64,000 bases of DNA from Litorimonas sp947503715 (GTDB lineage Bacteria; Pseudomonadota; Alphaproteobacteria; Caulobacterales; Maricaulaceae): positions 1 through 64,000 of the forward strand of contig NZ_CP189850.1 in NCBI RefSeq assembly GCF_050271975.1, in the 5' to 3' direction. Both the position numbers and the translations under genes were made by a program. This document shows, in pieces, positions 44,036-52,230 of this stretch. Below the pieces are notes generated by a model. The model worked only from the letters and a program-made list of their open reading frames with translations, was not told the origin of the DNA and ran no database searches. The first letter of the stretch is position 1. Each line of letters opens with the position of its first letter.

Positions 44036-45541
44036 TCAGCTCTTAGGTTTATCCAACAGGCTGTCTAATCTTTCTGCGAGGTCCTTGCCCTCAACGGGTT
44101 CAAGGATGGGGTCTTCAGTATCTATAATTGGCTCAATAGGCGCCTCTTCTTGCGGCTCAGGGTCTACTATTTCCGCCACGCCCGGCAGTCTCAGCGGCGC
44201 GCGTGCATCGAAACGGGGGTGAATTAACTCGCCCGTATCGCCGAATGAGAAGACTAGCCTCCGCCAATCCTGCGGCGAATAATCGAAACTCTCGCCCTCA
44301 GGGTCGAGGTCGGACCAATCCGCCTCGCGCGGGGCAGTGGCCGCGCGTTGCATCCAGAGGCGGGCATCCGTTGGATTATTGAGACGCCCTTCCGCCTGTG
44401 CCGCCAGCACACAGAGACGGGCAGACGGACCGATATCCTCTTTTGTCTCGGACCGCAGAAGCGGGCTGAGGATGGCCCAAGCCTGTACCGCGTCCTCTTT
44501 TCGCAGGTAATCTTCCGCCAGCATAATTTTGGTCTCGCGGTGGTCGGGATTGGCTTTGACCAGAGAACTCATCCGCTTCTCCCGTGTGCGATCATCCTCA
44601 CCGTCCAGCAGATCGATAAAGGCCAGCGATAGGGCCGGATGCGGAGCCAGCGCCCAGCTTTTTTCCACCAGTTTTGCGCCGAGTTTAATTTCGCCTGATT
44701 GATTATAGAGCTTGGCGGCCAGCGCGACAGCGGGCGCAAATTCCGGCGCAAGCGACGCCGCTTTCACGGCAAGTTCCAAAGCGAGCGTATTATCGCCCGC
44801 ATCATGTAAACGGTCCGCTTCCGCCGTATTCAGAACCGCGCGACGACGACGGGCGACGTTCTTGTCGACATGTTTGCGGGATTCGCCTGTATCCAGTGAC
44901 TCTTCTGCCGCGAGCCAATCATGATTGGCGACTTCCGCTTTGAACAGCGTCTCGAAAGCCCATTTCGCATTCGGATTGGCGATATAGGCTTGGCGGGATT
45001 GTTCGATGGCACCGGCGAGATCACCCGTCGCGAGCTTATGCTGCGCCAATCCGCGTTGACCCGTCGCGCGGGTTTTTTCATTCTCCAGCATGGCTTCGTA
45101 ATGACCGACCGCTTCCTCACTATCGCCGCAGGCTTCGGCGGAGAGCGCGGAGACGATACGTCCTAATTCCGTGCTGCCGATCAAGGCACGCGCCTTTTCC
45201 GCTTTTTTACGGGCCTTGGACACGTCGCCCTCTGCCCCTGCGAGAAGCGCTTCCTCCATCGCGTCCAGCGCACGATTGCGACGACGCAGTCCCACACCGG
45301 AGCGCACGCGGCGCGGTAATCGCCAGAGCCAGAGAAAGGCGGACCATAATCCGATCAGCGCAAGCGTTCCGAACACGCCCAGCAGAATGGCGAATTGCCA
45401 ACTCATCTCTATGGGCGCAAAGGAGAGCGGGCCGGACGTGGCCGTCGACGCAATGGACAGCATAATATCATCCCCCACCCAGAGGAGGACGCCCGCGAGC
45501 ACGGCGATAAAAGCCAGGATTGCAATCAAATATTTGGTCAT
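44036..45541 (-). CDS. hemY: HemY-type membrane TPR protein
   Basis: 501 residues. Two N-terminal membrane helices (about 1-25 and 45-75) are followed by RLPRRVRSGVGLRRRNRALDAME and a TPR-like helical array (100-400), then an acidic, proline-rich tail. This is the HemY_N family at the end of the hem operon; it has no oxidase activity in spite of the name and is thought to tune haem synthesis. Its ATG overlaps the stop of the Mic60-like gene (ATGA). Confidence 0.85.
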   Translation of the reverse strand: MTKYLIAILAFIAVLAGVLLWVGDDIMLSIASTATSGPLSFAPIEMSWQFAILLGVFGTLALIGLWSAFLWLWRLPRRVRSGVGLRRRNRALDAMEEALLAGAEGDVSKARKKAEKARALIGSTELGRIVSALSAEACGDSEEAVGHYEAMLENEKTRATGQRGLAQHKLATGDLAGAIEQSRQAYIANPNAKWAFETLFKAEVANHDWLAAEESLDTGESRKHVDKNVARRRRAVLNTAEADRLHDAGDNTLALELAVKAASLAPEFAPAVALAAKLYNQSGEIKLGAKLVEKSWALAPHPALSLAFIDLLDGEDDRTREKRMSSLVKANPDHRETKIMLAEDYLRKEDAVQAWAILSPLLRSETKEDIGPSARLCVLAAQAEGRLNNPTDARLWMQRAATAPREADWSDLDPEGESFDYSPQDWRRLVFSFGDTGELIHPRFDARAPLRLPGVAEIVDPEPQEEAPIEPIIDTEDPILEPVEGKDLAERLDSLLDKPKS

Positions 45542-46575
45542 TGTGCGGCCTTTATATTTGCCTGTTTGACGCTGTTATACCACGCCTGTCCGGCGGTGCG
45601 GACGGGTTCGGGTAGACGCTCATATTTATTCATGGCGAGATCAAGGCGTCCCTCTGTGATATCATTTGATATGCCGTCAATTAGGGTGCGTGGGTCGTCC
45701 TCATCCTTGACACGGATATGTTTCGAGAGCGTACGGGACATGAAGCCGCCTTCCGTCGTCTCTTCGACAGCTTTGATCAGGGCTGCTTTTGGGAAGGCGA
45801 GGACGGGGACAATTTCCGTTTCCGTCTGGGTTTTGACCACGGGACGGTTTTCCAGCGCCTCAATCCGTGCCATGAGATTATCCGGAATATCTGGCGTAGA
45901 AACTGTGAGAGATCGGTTTTCCAGTGCTTCCAGACGTGTCATTAAAGTGTCCGAACCTTCGGCCACAGGCGCAGTTCGATCCATCGCCTCCAATGCATCA
46001 ATCCGGTCGGCCATAGCTAGCATCATATCCGGCATGACGTCAGATGATGTCTCAGTTTGGTTTTCCAGCGCCGCTAATCTGTCTTCTAACTCCGATACAT
46101 CCGGCCATTGAAATCCATCCTCAGTCGCCGCCTTTAATGCCGTTAGGGTTTCCGGCGCGATCTCGGTTTGGGCACTGGCTTCTAAATCGGAGAGCCGCGC
46201 TTCCAGCGGTGAGAAATCGACGGGTGAGAGTTCCGGTGCAGGGCGATTAGCCGTCTGTTTAATCTTTGCTTCCGCAGATGACAGGCGGGTGTCGAAAGCC
46301 GTCATTTGCGAGGACATGGCCTGCTGCAACTCTGTTCTCAGAGCTTGCGCATCAAATGTCGGTGTGTCGGGCGTTTGGTTTTTAAGTCCGAAATAAACCG
46401 CCGCTGCACCGCCGCCTGTGCCGACTAATCCGGCCAATAATCCGGTCAGAATGACGGCTTTCCAACTCGCACCACGCTTGACGGGTGGCTCCACCTCTAC
46501 GGGTTCCGGCGCAGGGTCCGGCGCGGGATCTTCGGGTTGATCGTCTACGAGGTCTTCATAATCCATGGACCTCAT
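45538..46575 (-). CDS. Alphaproteobacterial Mic60 (mitofilin-like) protein
   Basis: 345 residues: a Pro/Asp/Glu-rich cytoplasmic N-terminus (residues 1-32), one transmembrane helix (about 38-62, Gly/Ala-rich), a coiled-coil periplasmic region (85-230 with repeated leucine/LEAL elements) and a C-terminal mitofilin-like segment (LPEPVRTAGQAWYNSV). Position between hemD and hemY is diagnostic for the alphaproteobacterial homologue of mitochondrial MICOS Mic60, implicated in shaping intracytoplasmic or envelope membranes. It is short and has no extended helical core. The start could be 46566. Confidence 0.72.
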   Translation of the reverse strand: MRSMDYEDLVDDQPEDPAPDPAPEPVEVEPPVKRGASWKAVILTGLLAGLVGTGGGAAAVYFGLKNQTPDTPTFDAQALRTELQQAMSSQMTAFDTRLSSAEAKIKQTANRPAPELSPVDFSPLEARLSDLEASAQTEIAPETLTALKAATEDGFQWPDVSELEDRLAALENQTETSSDVMPDMMLAMADRIDALEAMDRTAPVAEGSDTLMTRLEALENRSLTVSTPDIPDNLMARIEALENRPVVKTQTETEIVPVLAFPKAALIKAVEETTEGGFMSRTLSKHIRVKDEDDPRTLIDGISNDITEGRLDLAMNKYERLPEPVRTAGQAWYNSVKQANIKAAQ

Positions 46576-47232
46576 CTAGGGGGTCTGCACCGCCTTGACT
46601 AGGGCCGCTTCCGTCGGGCGGGTCGCAATATATCTGGCGTTCAGGGAGAGACCGTCCAATTCCGCGTTCGTCGCTTTACTGATGGAGACTGTCGTCAACG
46701 TCGAAACATCTCTTTCCCGCGCCAATTCAGCGAAAGTTTTTGCGGCTAATGGAGAATAGAGGGCAACGTGGCTGATGCGCTTTACCGGCCAAGTCGGGAC
46801 GGGGGTCAATTCATAAGTGATGACCCGCGTCGCGTTATATCCTGCCGCCGCCAAATCCTCTGTAATCGTCCCCCGTACATGCCGACCTGAAATATGAATG
46901 AGAGTGCCATCCTTGTTCAAATTAGCTAGCACCCAGCGCGTAATATCAGCGGATGTTCCGTCGACAGAGACCACATCCCGAAACCCACTCGCCTCCGCGT
47001 GGGCTGCTGTCGCATCCCCCACACAGATCGCACGATGATCGGTTTGGGCCATATGGTCGACCCCGTTTTTCGCTGTGAAAATCAGGATGGCATTTTTCGG
47101 GATGGGGGAATAGGCGACAGGCATCACGTCCAGAAGTGCCAGGACCTCCGGCTCAAATCCGGCCTCAGCCCAAACCGACGCACTCTGCGCGGCGGCGGGT
47201 TGGGTCCGTGTGATCCAAATCGTCTTAGTCAT
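46576..47232 (-). CDS. hemD: Uroporphyrinogen-III synthase
   Basis: 218 residues; closes hydroxymethylbilane to uroporphyrinogen III with inversion of ring D. Start MTKTIWITRTQPAAAQSASVW at 47232 (read as MTKTIWITRTQP then AAAQSASVWAE) is the usual N-terminus of the two-domain fold. VALYSPLAAKTFAEL and VSISKATNAEL are the conserved C-terminal segments. The start overlaps the hemC stop by 8 bases; hemC-hemD-mic60-hemY form one operon. Confidence 0.88.
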   Translation of the reverse strand: MTKTIWITRTQPAAAQSASVWAEAGFEPEVLALLDVMPVAYSPIPKNAILIFTAKNGVDHMAQTDHRAICVGDATAAHAEASGFRDVVSVDGTSADITRWVLANLNKDGTLIHISGRHVRGTITEDLAAAGYNATRVITYELTPVPTWPVKRISHVALYSPLAAKTFAELARERDVSTLTTVSISKATNAELDGLSLNARYIATRPTEAALVKAVQTP

Positions 47233-48157
47233 CAAAGGTGATACGTCCGCCGACCTCATCCCGCACGGCCTCACCCATTTTGAAGCCTAGATCATAGGCG
47301 TCGAGCGTCTTTGAGACCTGACCTGAAACCGTCTGCGCCACGCGCAGGGATCCGTCCTTCGCCAGAATTTCGCCCCGCAAGGTCAATACATCCCCGTCCA
47401 GTGTCGCCAGTGCCGCAATCGGCGTCCGGCAATTCCCGTCCAGCGCACGCAGGAAGGCCCGTTCCGCCGTGATCGCCCATTCCGTCGCGCGGTCATTAAG
47501 GGGCGCTAGGATCTCGGTTAGGTCTTCCCGGTCGCGTTTTACCTCCACACCAATCGCCCCCTGCGCGGGGGCGGGCAACATCATGTCCACCTCTACAGCT
47601 TGTGTAATCCGGTTCTCTTGTTCCAATCGTCGCAACCCCGCACAGGCCAACATCGTTGCATCGCAGACACCGTCTTCCAATTTCCGCAAACGCGTCCCGA
47701 CATTCCCGCGCAAGAGGCAGAATGTGAGATCGGGCCGCAGGACGGAAAGTTGTGCCCGCCGCCGTAAACTGGCCGAGCCAATGAGTGCGCCCTCGGGCAG
47801 CGCATCAATGCTGTCATATTTCACAGAAATAAACGCATCTCGTACATCGGCACGGGGCAGGATCGCGCGAATGACGAGGTCTTCGTGACCCACCGTCGGA
47901 ACATCTTTCATCGAATGCACGGCCACATCGATACGTCCGTCCAGCAGCGCCAATTCCAATTCGCGGGTGAACAGTCCCTTCCCGCCGAAATACTTCAACT
48001 CGCCTTTTATCTGGTCACCTGTCGTCTGCAGGACTTTGATAATGACTTCTTGTTCGGTCCGCCCGGAGACTTCGCAAATCAACCGCTGAACCAGGTTCGC
48101 CTGATATAGCGCGAGCGGAGAGCCGCGCGTGCCGATAATAAGAGGTGGAGATTGCAT
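47225..48157 (-). CDS. hemC: Porphobilinogen deaminase (hydroxymethylbilane synthase)
   Basis: 310 residues that polymerise four porphobilinogens into hydroxymethylbilane. IIGTRGSPLALYQANLVQ opens the protein, AVHSMKDVPT and SLRRRAQLSVLRPDL (substrate Arg) follow, and the dipyrromethane cofactor Cys is in LDGNCRTPIAAL near residue 242. First gene of the hem operon and divergent from tsaD with only 30 bases between the two starts, so the promoters must overlap. Confidence 0.97.
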   Translation of the reverse strand: MQSPPLIIGTRGSPLALYQANLVQRLICEVSGRTEQEVIIKVLQTTGDQIKGELKYFGGKGLFTRELELALLDGRIDVAVHSMKDVPTVGHEDLVIRAILPRADVRDAFISVKYDSIDALPEGALIGSASLRRRAQLSVLRPDLTFCLLRGNVGTRLRKLEDGVCDATMLACAGLRRLEQENRITQAVEVDMMLPAPAQGAIGVEVKRDREDLTEILAPLNDRATEWAITAERAFLRALDGNCRTPIAALATLDGDVLTLRGEILAKDGSLRVAQTVSGQVSKTLDAYDLGFKMGEAVRDEVGGRITFDD

Positions 48158-48187
48158 AATCTGCTATGAGTCCTTAGGTCAGCGAAC

Positions 48188-49312
48188 ATGCCGAATGCCC
48201 CAAAACCAAATGTGAAACAAGACAGCCTTCTCGTGCTTGGGTTGGAATCCTCCTGCGACGAAACCGCCGCCAGTGTGCTGCGCCGTCATGCGGATGGGTC
48301 GATCGACCTCCTGTCCAATATCGTTGCCTCGCAAGACGAAGAACATCGCCCCTTTGGTGGGGTCGTACCGGAAATCGCGGCACGGGCCCATATGCGCAAA
48401 TTAGACCCGATCATCGGCAAGGCGATTAAGACTGCCGGCGTGGACTGGAACGCGATTGACGGTATTGCGGCGACGGCCGGACCCGGCCTCATCGGCGGCG
48501 TGATTACAGGATTGATGGGCGCAAAAGGTCTCGCCATGTCGCTCGGCAAACCCCTGATCGCCGTCAATCATTTGGAAGGTCACGCGCTCTCCCCCCGCCT
48601 GACGGAAGAGTGCCCCTTCCCCTATCTCCTGCTCCTCGTCAGTGGCGGACATTCCCAACTCCTCTCCGTCAGGGGCCTCGGCGAATATGAACGGCTTGGC
48701 AGCACGGTCGATGACGCGGCGGGTGAAGCTTTCGATAAGACCGCCAAAGTCATGGGCCTCGGCTTTCCCGGCGGACCGCAAGTGCAGGCGTGGGCGGAAC
48801 GCGGCAATCCGGAAGGCGTCAAACTCCCCCGCCCGATGATAGGTCGCGATCACGCGGACTTCTCATTCGCCGGATTAAAAACCGCCGTCGCCCGCGCCTG
48901 GGAAGCCAGTGATCAATCTGACACGGCGAAAGCCGATATCGCGGCCAGTTTCCAACGCGCCATAACCGACGCGATGATTGACCGCGTTGGCCGCGCCATG
49001 ACCCTGTTCCGCAATGTTACGAGCGAACATGACCGCGCCCGTCTCGTCGTCGCGGGTGGTGTGGCGGCGAATACGGAATTGCGGGCGAGTCTGAAACAAA
49101 TTGCGGAAGCGCGGAATTTCGATTTCATCGCCCCGCCCCTCAAGTTCTGCGGCGACAATGCCGCGATGATCGCACTGGCCGGGGCCGAACGTCTCGCGGC
49201 GGGACTGATTGATGATTACAACGCCCCCGCCCGTCCACGCTGGCCTTTGGACGGCGAGGCCGCGAAATCCGCCCCGAAATCCGGTTACGGCAAGAAAGGC
49301 CCGAAATCATGA
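48188..49312 (+). CDS. tsaD: tRNA N6-adenosine threonylcarbamoyltransferase
   Basis: 374 residues; transfers the threonylcarbamoyl group to A37 of ANN-decoding tRNAs with TsaB/TsaE. LGLESSCDETAASV is the ASKHA start, VNHLEGHALSPRL holds the metal-binding histidines near 123-127, and GGHSQL, GVAANTELR and FCGDNAAMIAL (metal Asp) complete the site. The C-terminus has a basic extension (APKSGYGKKGPKS). Divergent from hemC; its stop overlaps the next gene by ATGA. Confidence 0.97.
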   Translation: MPNAPKPNVKQDSLLVLGLESSCDETAASVLRRHADGSIDLLSNIVASQDEEHRPFGGVVPEIAARAHMRKLDPIIGKAIKTAGVDWNAIDGIAATAGPGLIGGVITGLMGAKGLAMSLGKPLIAVNHLEGHALSPRLTEECPFPYLLLLVSGGHSQLLSVRGLGEYERLGSTVDDAAGEAFDKTAKVMGLGFPGGPQVQAWAERGNPEGVKLPRPMIGRDHADFSFAGLKTAVARAWEASDQSDTAKADIAASFQRAITDAMIDRVGRAMTLFRNVTSEHDRARLVVAGGVAANTELRASLKQIAEARNFDFIAPPLKFCGDNAAMIALAGAERLAAGLIDDYNAPARPRWPLDGEAAKSAPKSGYGKKGPKS

Positions 49313-49599
49313 GCCACTTCCTCATCTACACCGAAGACAAACCGGACAGCTTGCAGATCCGGCAGGAAAACCGCGCGGCGCATCTGGATTGGGTCCGCAA
49401 TGACCCAAAGGTGACGCTTCTGTCCGCCGGACCTTGGCTGGACGACGCAGGCGATATGCGCGGCAGCTTGCTGATTGTCGGCTCGGACAGTTTGAAAACA
49501 GTAGAAGACTGGCTGGCCCAAGACCCGTATGGCAAAGCCGGATTGACGGGCTTTAAGCGTGTGCGCGCGTTTAATTGGCTCATCGGTGCGCCGGATTGA
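49309..49599 (+). CDS. YciI family protein
   Basis: 96 residues starting MSHFLIYTEDKPDSLQIRQ. RAAHLDWVR carries the conserved His, and GSLLIVGSDSLKTVEDWLAQDPYGKAGL (here GSLLIVGSDSL and DWLAQDPYGKAG) is the YciI core with the dehydrogenase-like dimer fold. Enzymatic role is unknown. It overlaps tsaD by 4 bases, so the two are translationally linked, as in other alphaproteobacteria. Confidence 0.87.
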   Translation: MSHFLIYTEDKPDSLQIRQENRAAHLDWVRNDPKVTLLSAGPWLDDAGDMRGSLLIVGSDSLKTVEDWLAQDPYGKAGLTGFKRVRAFNWLIGAPD

Positions 49600-49654
49600 G
49601 AGGCAGAGCAAGCAGCGAAATTTCGTAATGACCTAAACTCCAATCTTCCCTCGA

Positions 49655-49744
49655 TGTCATCCCGCACTTGATGCGGGACCTATCGGCTGTGCTTTCGAAC
49701 CTGCGTTCATAAACGACAGGCCCCGCATCAAGTGCGGGGTGACA
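49655..49744. repeat. Dispersed palindromic intergenic repeat (TGTCATCCCGC type)
   Basis: A 90-base inverted repeat: TGTCATCCCGCACTTGATGC at 49655-49674 faces GCATCAAGTGCGGGGTGACA at 49725-49744 across an AT/GC mixed centre. This class of tail-to-tail repeats is common between genes of sphingomonads and related bacteria. A shorter relative is at 61893-61924. No gene. Confidence 0.75.
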
Positions 49745-50081
49745 AGAGTTTTTAACGGTGCTTAGAAAGATAATCCTCGGTTATGCGAGTTTTGAAAGCG
49801 TGAATTGAGTTATAAAATTCCAAACTATTCTCGTGATTTAGTCCCGGAATAAACGGGGATTGGGTTTTATTTCAAAAACTGCGTCCACACCCCCTGAGAG
49901 TTGTGTCATTTTTACGGTGTCTTCTTTCAAAGGGCAGTCAAGCGTACGTTGGCTGGTGCAATTCTGTTTGATGAGGTGTCAAAAATTTGGTGAAGCTTAC
50001 CCATTTTTCGACGCTTTATTTAAAAAACAGAAATGCACGACTGGAAAGGAGCGGTGCTTGTCATTGGAGCGGAAGGGTTAA
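49745..50081. other. Intergenic, no supported gene
   Basis: About 340 bases after the palindrome contain only an unsupported 73-residue reading frame (49860-50081) with no RBS and no domain. I see no terminator or promoter that I can defend, except that it leads into the structured region starting near 50082. Confidence 0.5.
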
Positions 50082-50250
50082 CGTCCTCGAGCTTGGGTGG
50101 CCTATCGAGAGCTGATCGTTCCCCGACTGAATGGTTCGGCCGTTAGTGCAAAAAGGCGCCGCCGCGTGGGCCCGTTGGGGTTCGAAAACTTAGCTTTAAC
50201 TCTGGTTTGCGACCAGAACCCTGAATACCCACGCGGACATCCCGTTTTTA
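50082..50250 (+). ncRNA. Structured RNA candidate, 6S-like rod
   Basis: A region with strong nested pairing and no reading frame. CCGCGTGGG (50162-50170) pairs with CCCACGCGG (50228-50236). Inside, GGGGTT (50177-50182) pairs with AACCC (50217-50221), and TCTGGT TTGCG ACCAGA (50201-50217) forms a perfect hairpin on the 3' side. A side hairpin next to the closing strand of a rod is the layout of bacterial 6S RNA, which mimics an open promoter and binds sigma-70 RNA polymerase. Upstream, CTCGA...TCGAG (50087-50109) adds a further stem. Ends and strand are not proven. Confidence 0.45.
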
Positions 50251-50312
50251 CATAAAGCGAAACGGAGACACTAAGAGATACAGGAGCTTAAATGTTCCGA
50301 GGCGCGGAACGC

Positions 50313-50341
50313 CCGCAATCGACCCGGTGAGTCGATTGCAG
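50313..50341 (+). repeat. Palindromic hairpin element (copy B)
   Basis: GCAATCGAC / GTCGATTGC around CCGGTGA, 26 of 29 bases the same as the hairpin after rpoN (7578-7606, minus strand). It lies between the structured RNA candidate and the P450 gene. Confidence 0.6.
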
Positions 50342-50465
50342 TATCGCGCCGAAACGCTTGCGCGGTACTGTGCGGTGCGGTTCATAATCATTTCTCATCA
50401 TGCAAAGCTGAAGGCTTGCGATGGAGGGTGTCCGCGTTAAACATGACGGGATATTGGAGACTTGC

Positions 50466-51791
50466 ATGGCCCTCGACCTCGTTAGCGAAACTTACACCCC
50501 CGATGCCGGAGAGGGCCCGCCATCTTCTGCGCCCATTCATGATTTCAAACCGCCGCTAGACCTGACCAAGTCCGGGAATTTCACGGCGGGGCAACCTTTC
50601 GACGCCTTTAAAGCCATGCGCGAGGCCGCCCCGATTGCGTGGCATTCCATGAGTGGCAGCGCGGGGTTTTGGGCGCTGACCTCTTATGAGCTCGTCCGCA
50701 AAGCCAATCTCGACACGACAACCTTTTCATCTCAACGCGGCGGTATTCTGGCCGCCTATATGGATGAAGCGCGGCGTCATCCGCAATTGCACCGCGCATC
50801 GCTCGACACGATGATCTGCTTGGACGCGCCGCATCACATGTCGCTGCGACGCGAGCATATGGCCTATTTCACACCAGGATATGTGAAGCGTCTGCGCGAG
50901 AAGGTGGAAGCCTATGTTGCGACATTAATGGACGATCTTGCAGCGGCGTGCGCGGACGGTCCCGTCGATCTCGTCTCTACCGTCAGCGAGAAACTCCCCC
51001 TTTTCACACTCTGCGAAATTCTCGGCATTCCGGAAGATGACCGCCCGAAGATCGCGGAATGGATGCAGATGCTGGAAATGGCGCAATATACGTTGGAGCA
51101 GCAGGAACTGGGTGATGTTGACCCCGCGATGATCATGACATTCCTGACCGAAGTCGCGGCCCTATTCGATTACGGGCAGAAAATCCTAAAAGACCGCCGC
51201 GAAAATCCGCGCGAAGACTTGCTCTCCGCGATTGCGAATGCGGAGATTGACGGCGCGAAATTGCCCGATGAATATCTGGATGGATCATGGCTCCTCATCG
51301 TCTTTGCGGGCAATGATACGACGCGGAATTCGATCTCCGGCACGATGCGATTACTGAAAGAGTTTCCGGAGGCCAAGGCCGAATTAATTGCGGACCCCGA
51401 ATTAATTCCAAACATGACGCATGAGGCTATCCGCATGGTTAGTCCCGTCATGTATATGCGCCGCACGGCGACGACGAATACCGAGTTGGGCGGACAGCCG
51501 ATTGCGGAAGGCGACAAGGTTCTGATGTTTTACGGCGCGGCAAACCGTGACCCGTCTGTTTTCGAAAATCCTGATGTGTTCGATATTCGCCGCACCAATG
51601 CGAAAGACCATCTGGCGTTCGGAATTGGGCCGCATGTCTGCCTCGGCCAACGGGTCGCGAATATGCAATTAGATGTCGTCTATCGCCAAATTTTAGCGCG
51701 GTTCCCGAACATCGAATGGACGGGGGAGCAGGAAATCCTGCCGAATAGTTTCACGCATTCGATTGGCAAGCTTATGGTGACGCTGGATTGA
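50466..51791 (+). CDS. Cytochrome P450
   Basis: Haem-thiolate monooxygenase of about 441 residues. The haem-binding loop is HLAFGIGPHVCLGQRV with axial Cys392, the I-helix oxygen motif is FAGNDTTRNSIS (near 280), and the K-helix ExxR is in THEAIRMV. The I-helix and B-region style (RRHPQLHRASLDTMICLDAPHH) is close to CYP families acting on steroids, terpenoids or alkanes, but no substrate can be fixed. The ATG at 50466 has GGAG seven bases upstream. No redox partner adjoins it; the ferredoxin at 31924 is a possible donor. Its 3' end overlaps the next gene by 20 bases. Confidence 0.93.
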   Translation: MALDLVSETYTPDAGEGPPSSAPIHDFKPPLDLTKSGNFTAGQPFDAFKAMREAAPIAWHSMSGSAGFWALTSYELVRKANLDTTTFSSQRGGILAAYMDEARRHPQLHRASLDTMICLDAPHHMSLRREHMAYFTPGYVKRLREKVEAYVATLMDDLAAACADGPVDLVSTVSEKLPLFTLCEILGIPEDDRPKIAEWMQMLEMAQYTLEQQELGDVDPAMIMTFLTEVAALFDYGQKILKDRRENPREDLLSAIANAEIDGAKLPDEYLDGSWLLIVFAGNDTTRNSISGTMRLLKEFPEAKAELIADPELIPNMTHEAIRMVSPVMYMRRTATTNTELGGQPIAEGDKVLMFYGAANRDPSVFENPDVFDIRRTNAKDHLAFGIGPHVCLGQRVANMQLDVVYRQILARFPNIEWTGEQEILPNSFTHSIGKLMVTLD

Positions 51792-52230
51792 GAACAGCGT
51801 CCGCGCAGGTGGCAACAAGTTTGTTCAAACTGTCCTGAACCAATCTTCCGCCGTCCGCTTCCAACTCTCTGAGAAGCGGCGCGTCTTTGACGGTTTCCGG
51901 CTCAGACAAGCGGCATTTCACTGTTTGCTTGTTTGTCTGAATATCGGCCTCAAGCAAAACGCGGTAACGAGTCCAGTCTCGGTCGAAATAGCTGACGCCC
52001 CATTTTCTCAAATCAACGGCAGCATTCGGAAGAGCCGTTTCCAACGCGGCCTGAGGCAAGGTCACAACGCCCTTTGACAATAAATCATCTGCCGCAGAAT
52101 TTCTGGCTTTGCCACCATACCAACCCTGCTGCCCGCGCAGTGACGTCTCATAAACGAACCCGTCCGGTAGATCGGCGGTCGCGCATCCGCTCAGGCACAA
52201 AGCCGCACAAAATAGGAGGGTTCTATTCAA
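51772..52230 (-). CDS. Putative lipoprotein
   Basis: 152 residues with a lipoprotein signal (MNRTLLFCAALCLSGCATAD, lipobox LSGC). The mature protein has two further cysteines (CRLSEPET and ATCADAVLN) and no recognised domain. It starts 8 bases inside the end of the M16 peptidase gene and its 3' end overlaps the convergent P450. It is likely cotranscribed with the peptidase and may be a periplasmic partner. Confidence 0.7.
   Translation of the reverse strand: MNRTLLFCAALCLSGCATADLPDGFVYETSLRGQQGWYGGKARNSAADDLLSKGVVTLPQAALETALPNAAVDLRKWGVSYFDRDWTRYRVLLEADIQTNKQTVKCRLSEPETVKDAPLLRELEADGGRLVQDSLNKLVATCADAVLNPASP

Noticed and set aside
49860..50081. 73-residue plus-strand frame in the intergenic region
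   Set aside because: No RBS, no recognisable domain, and atypical codon use.
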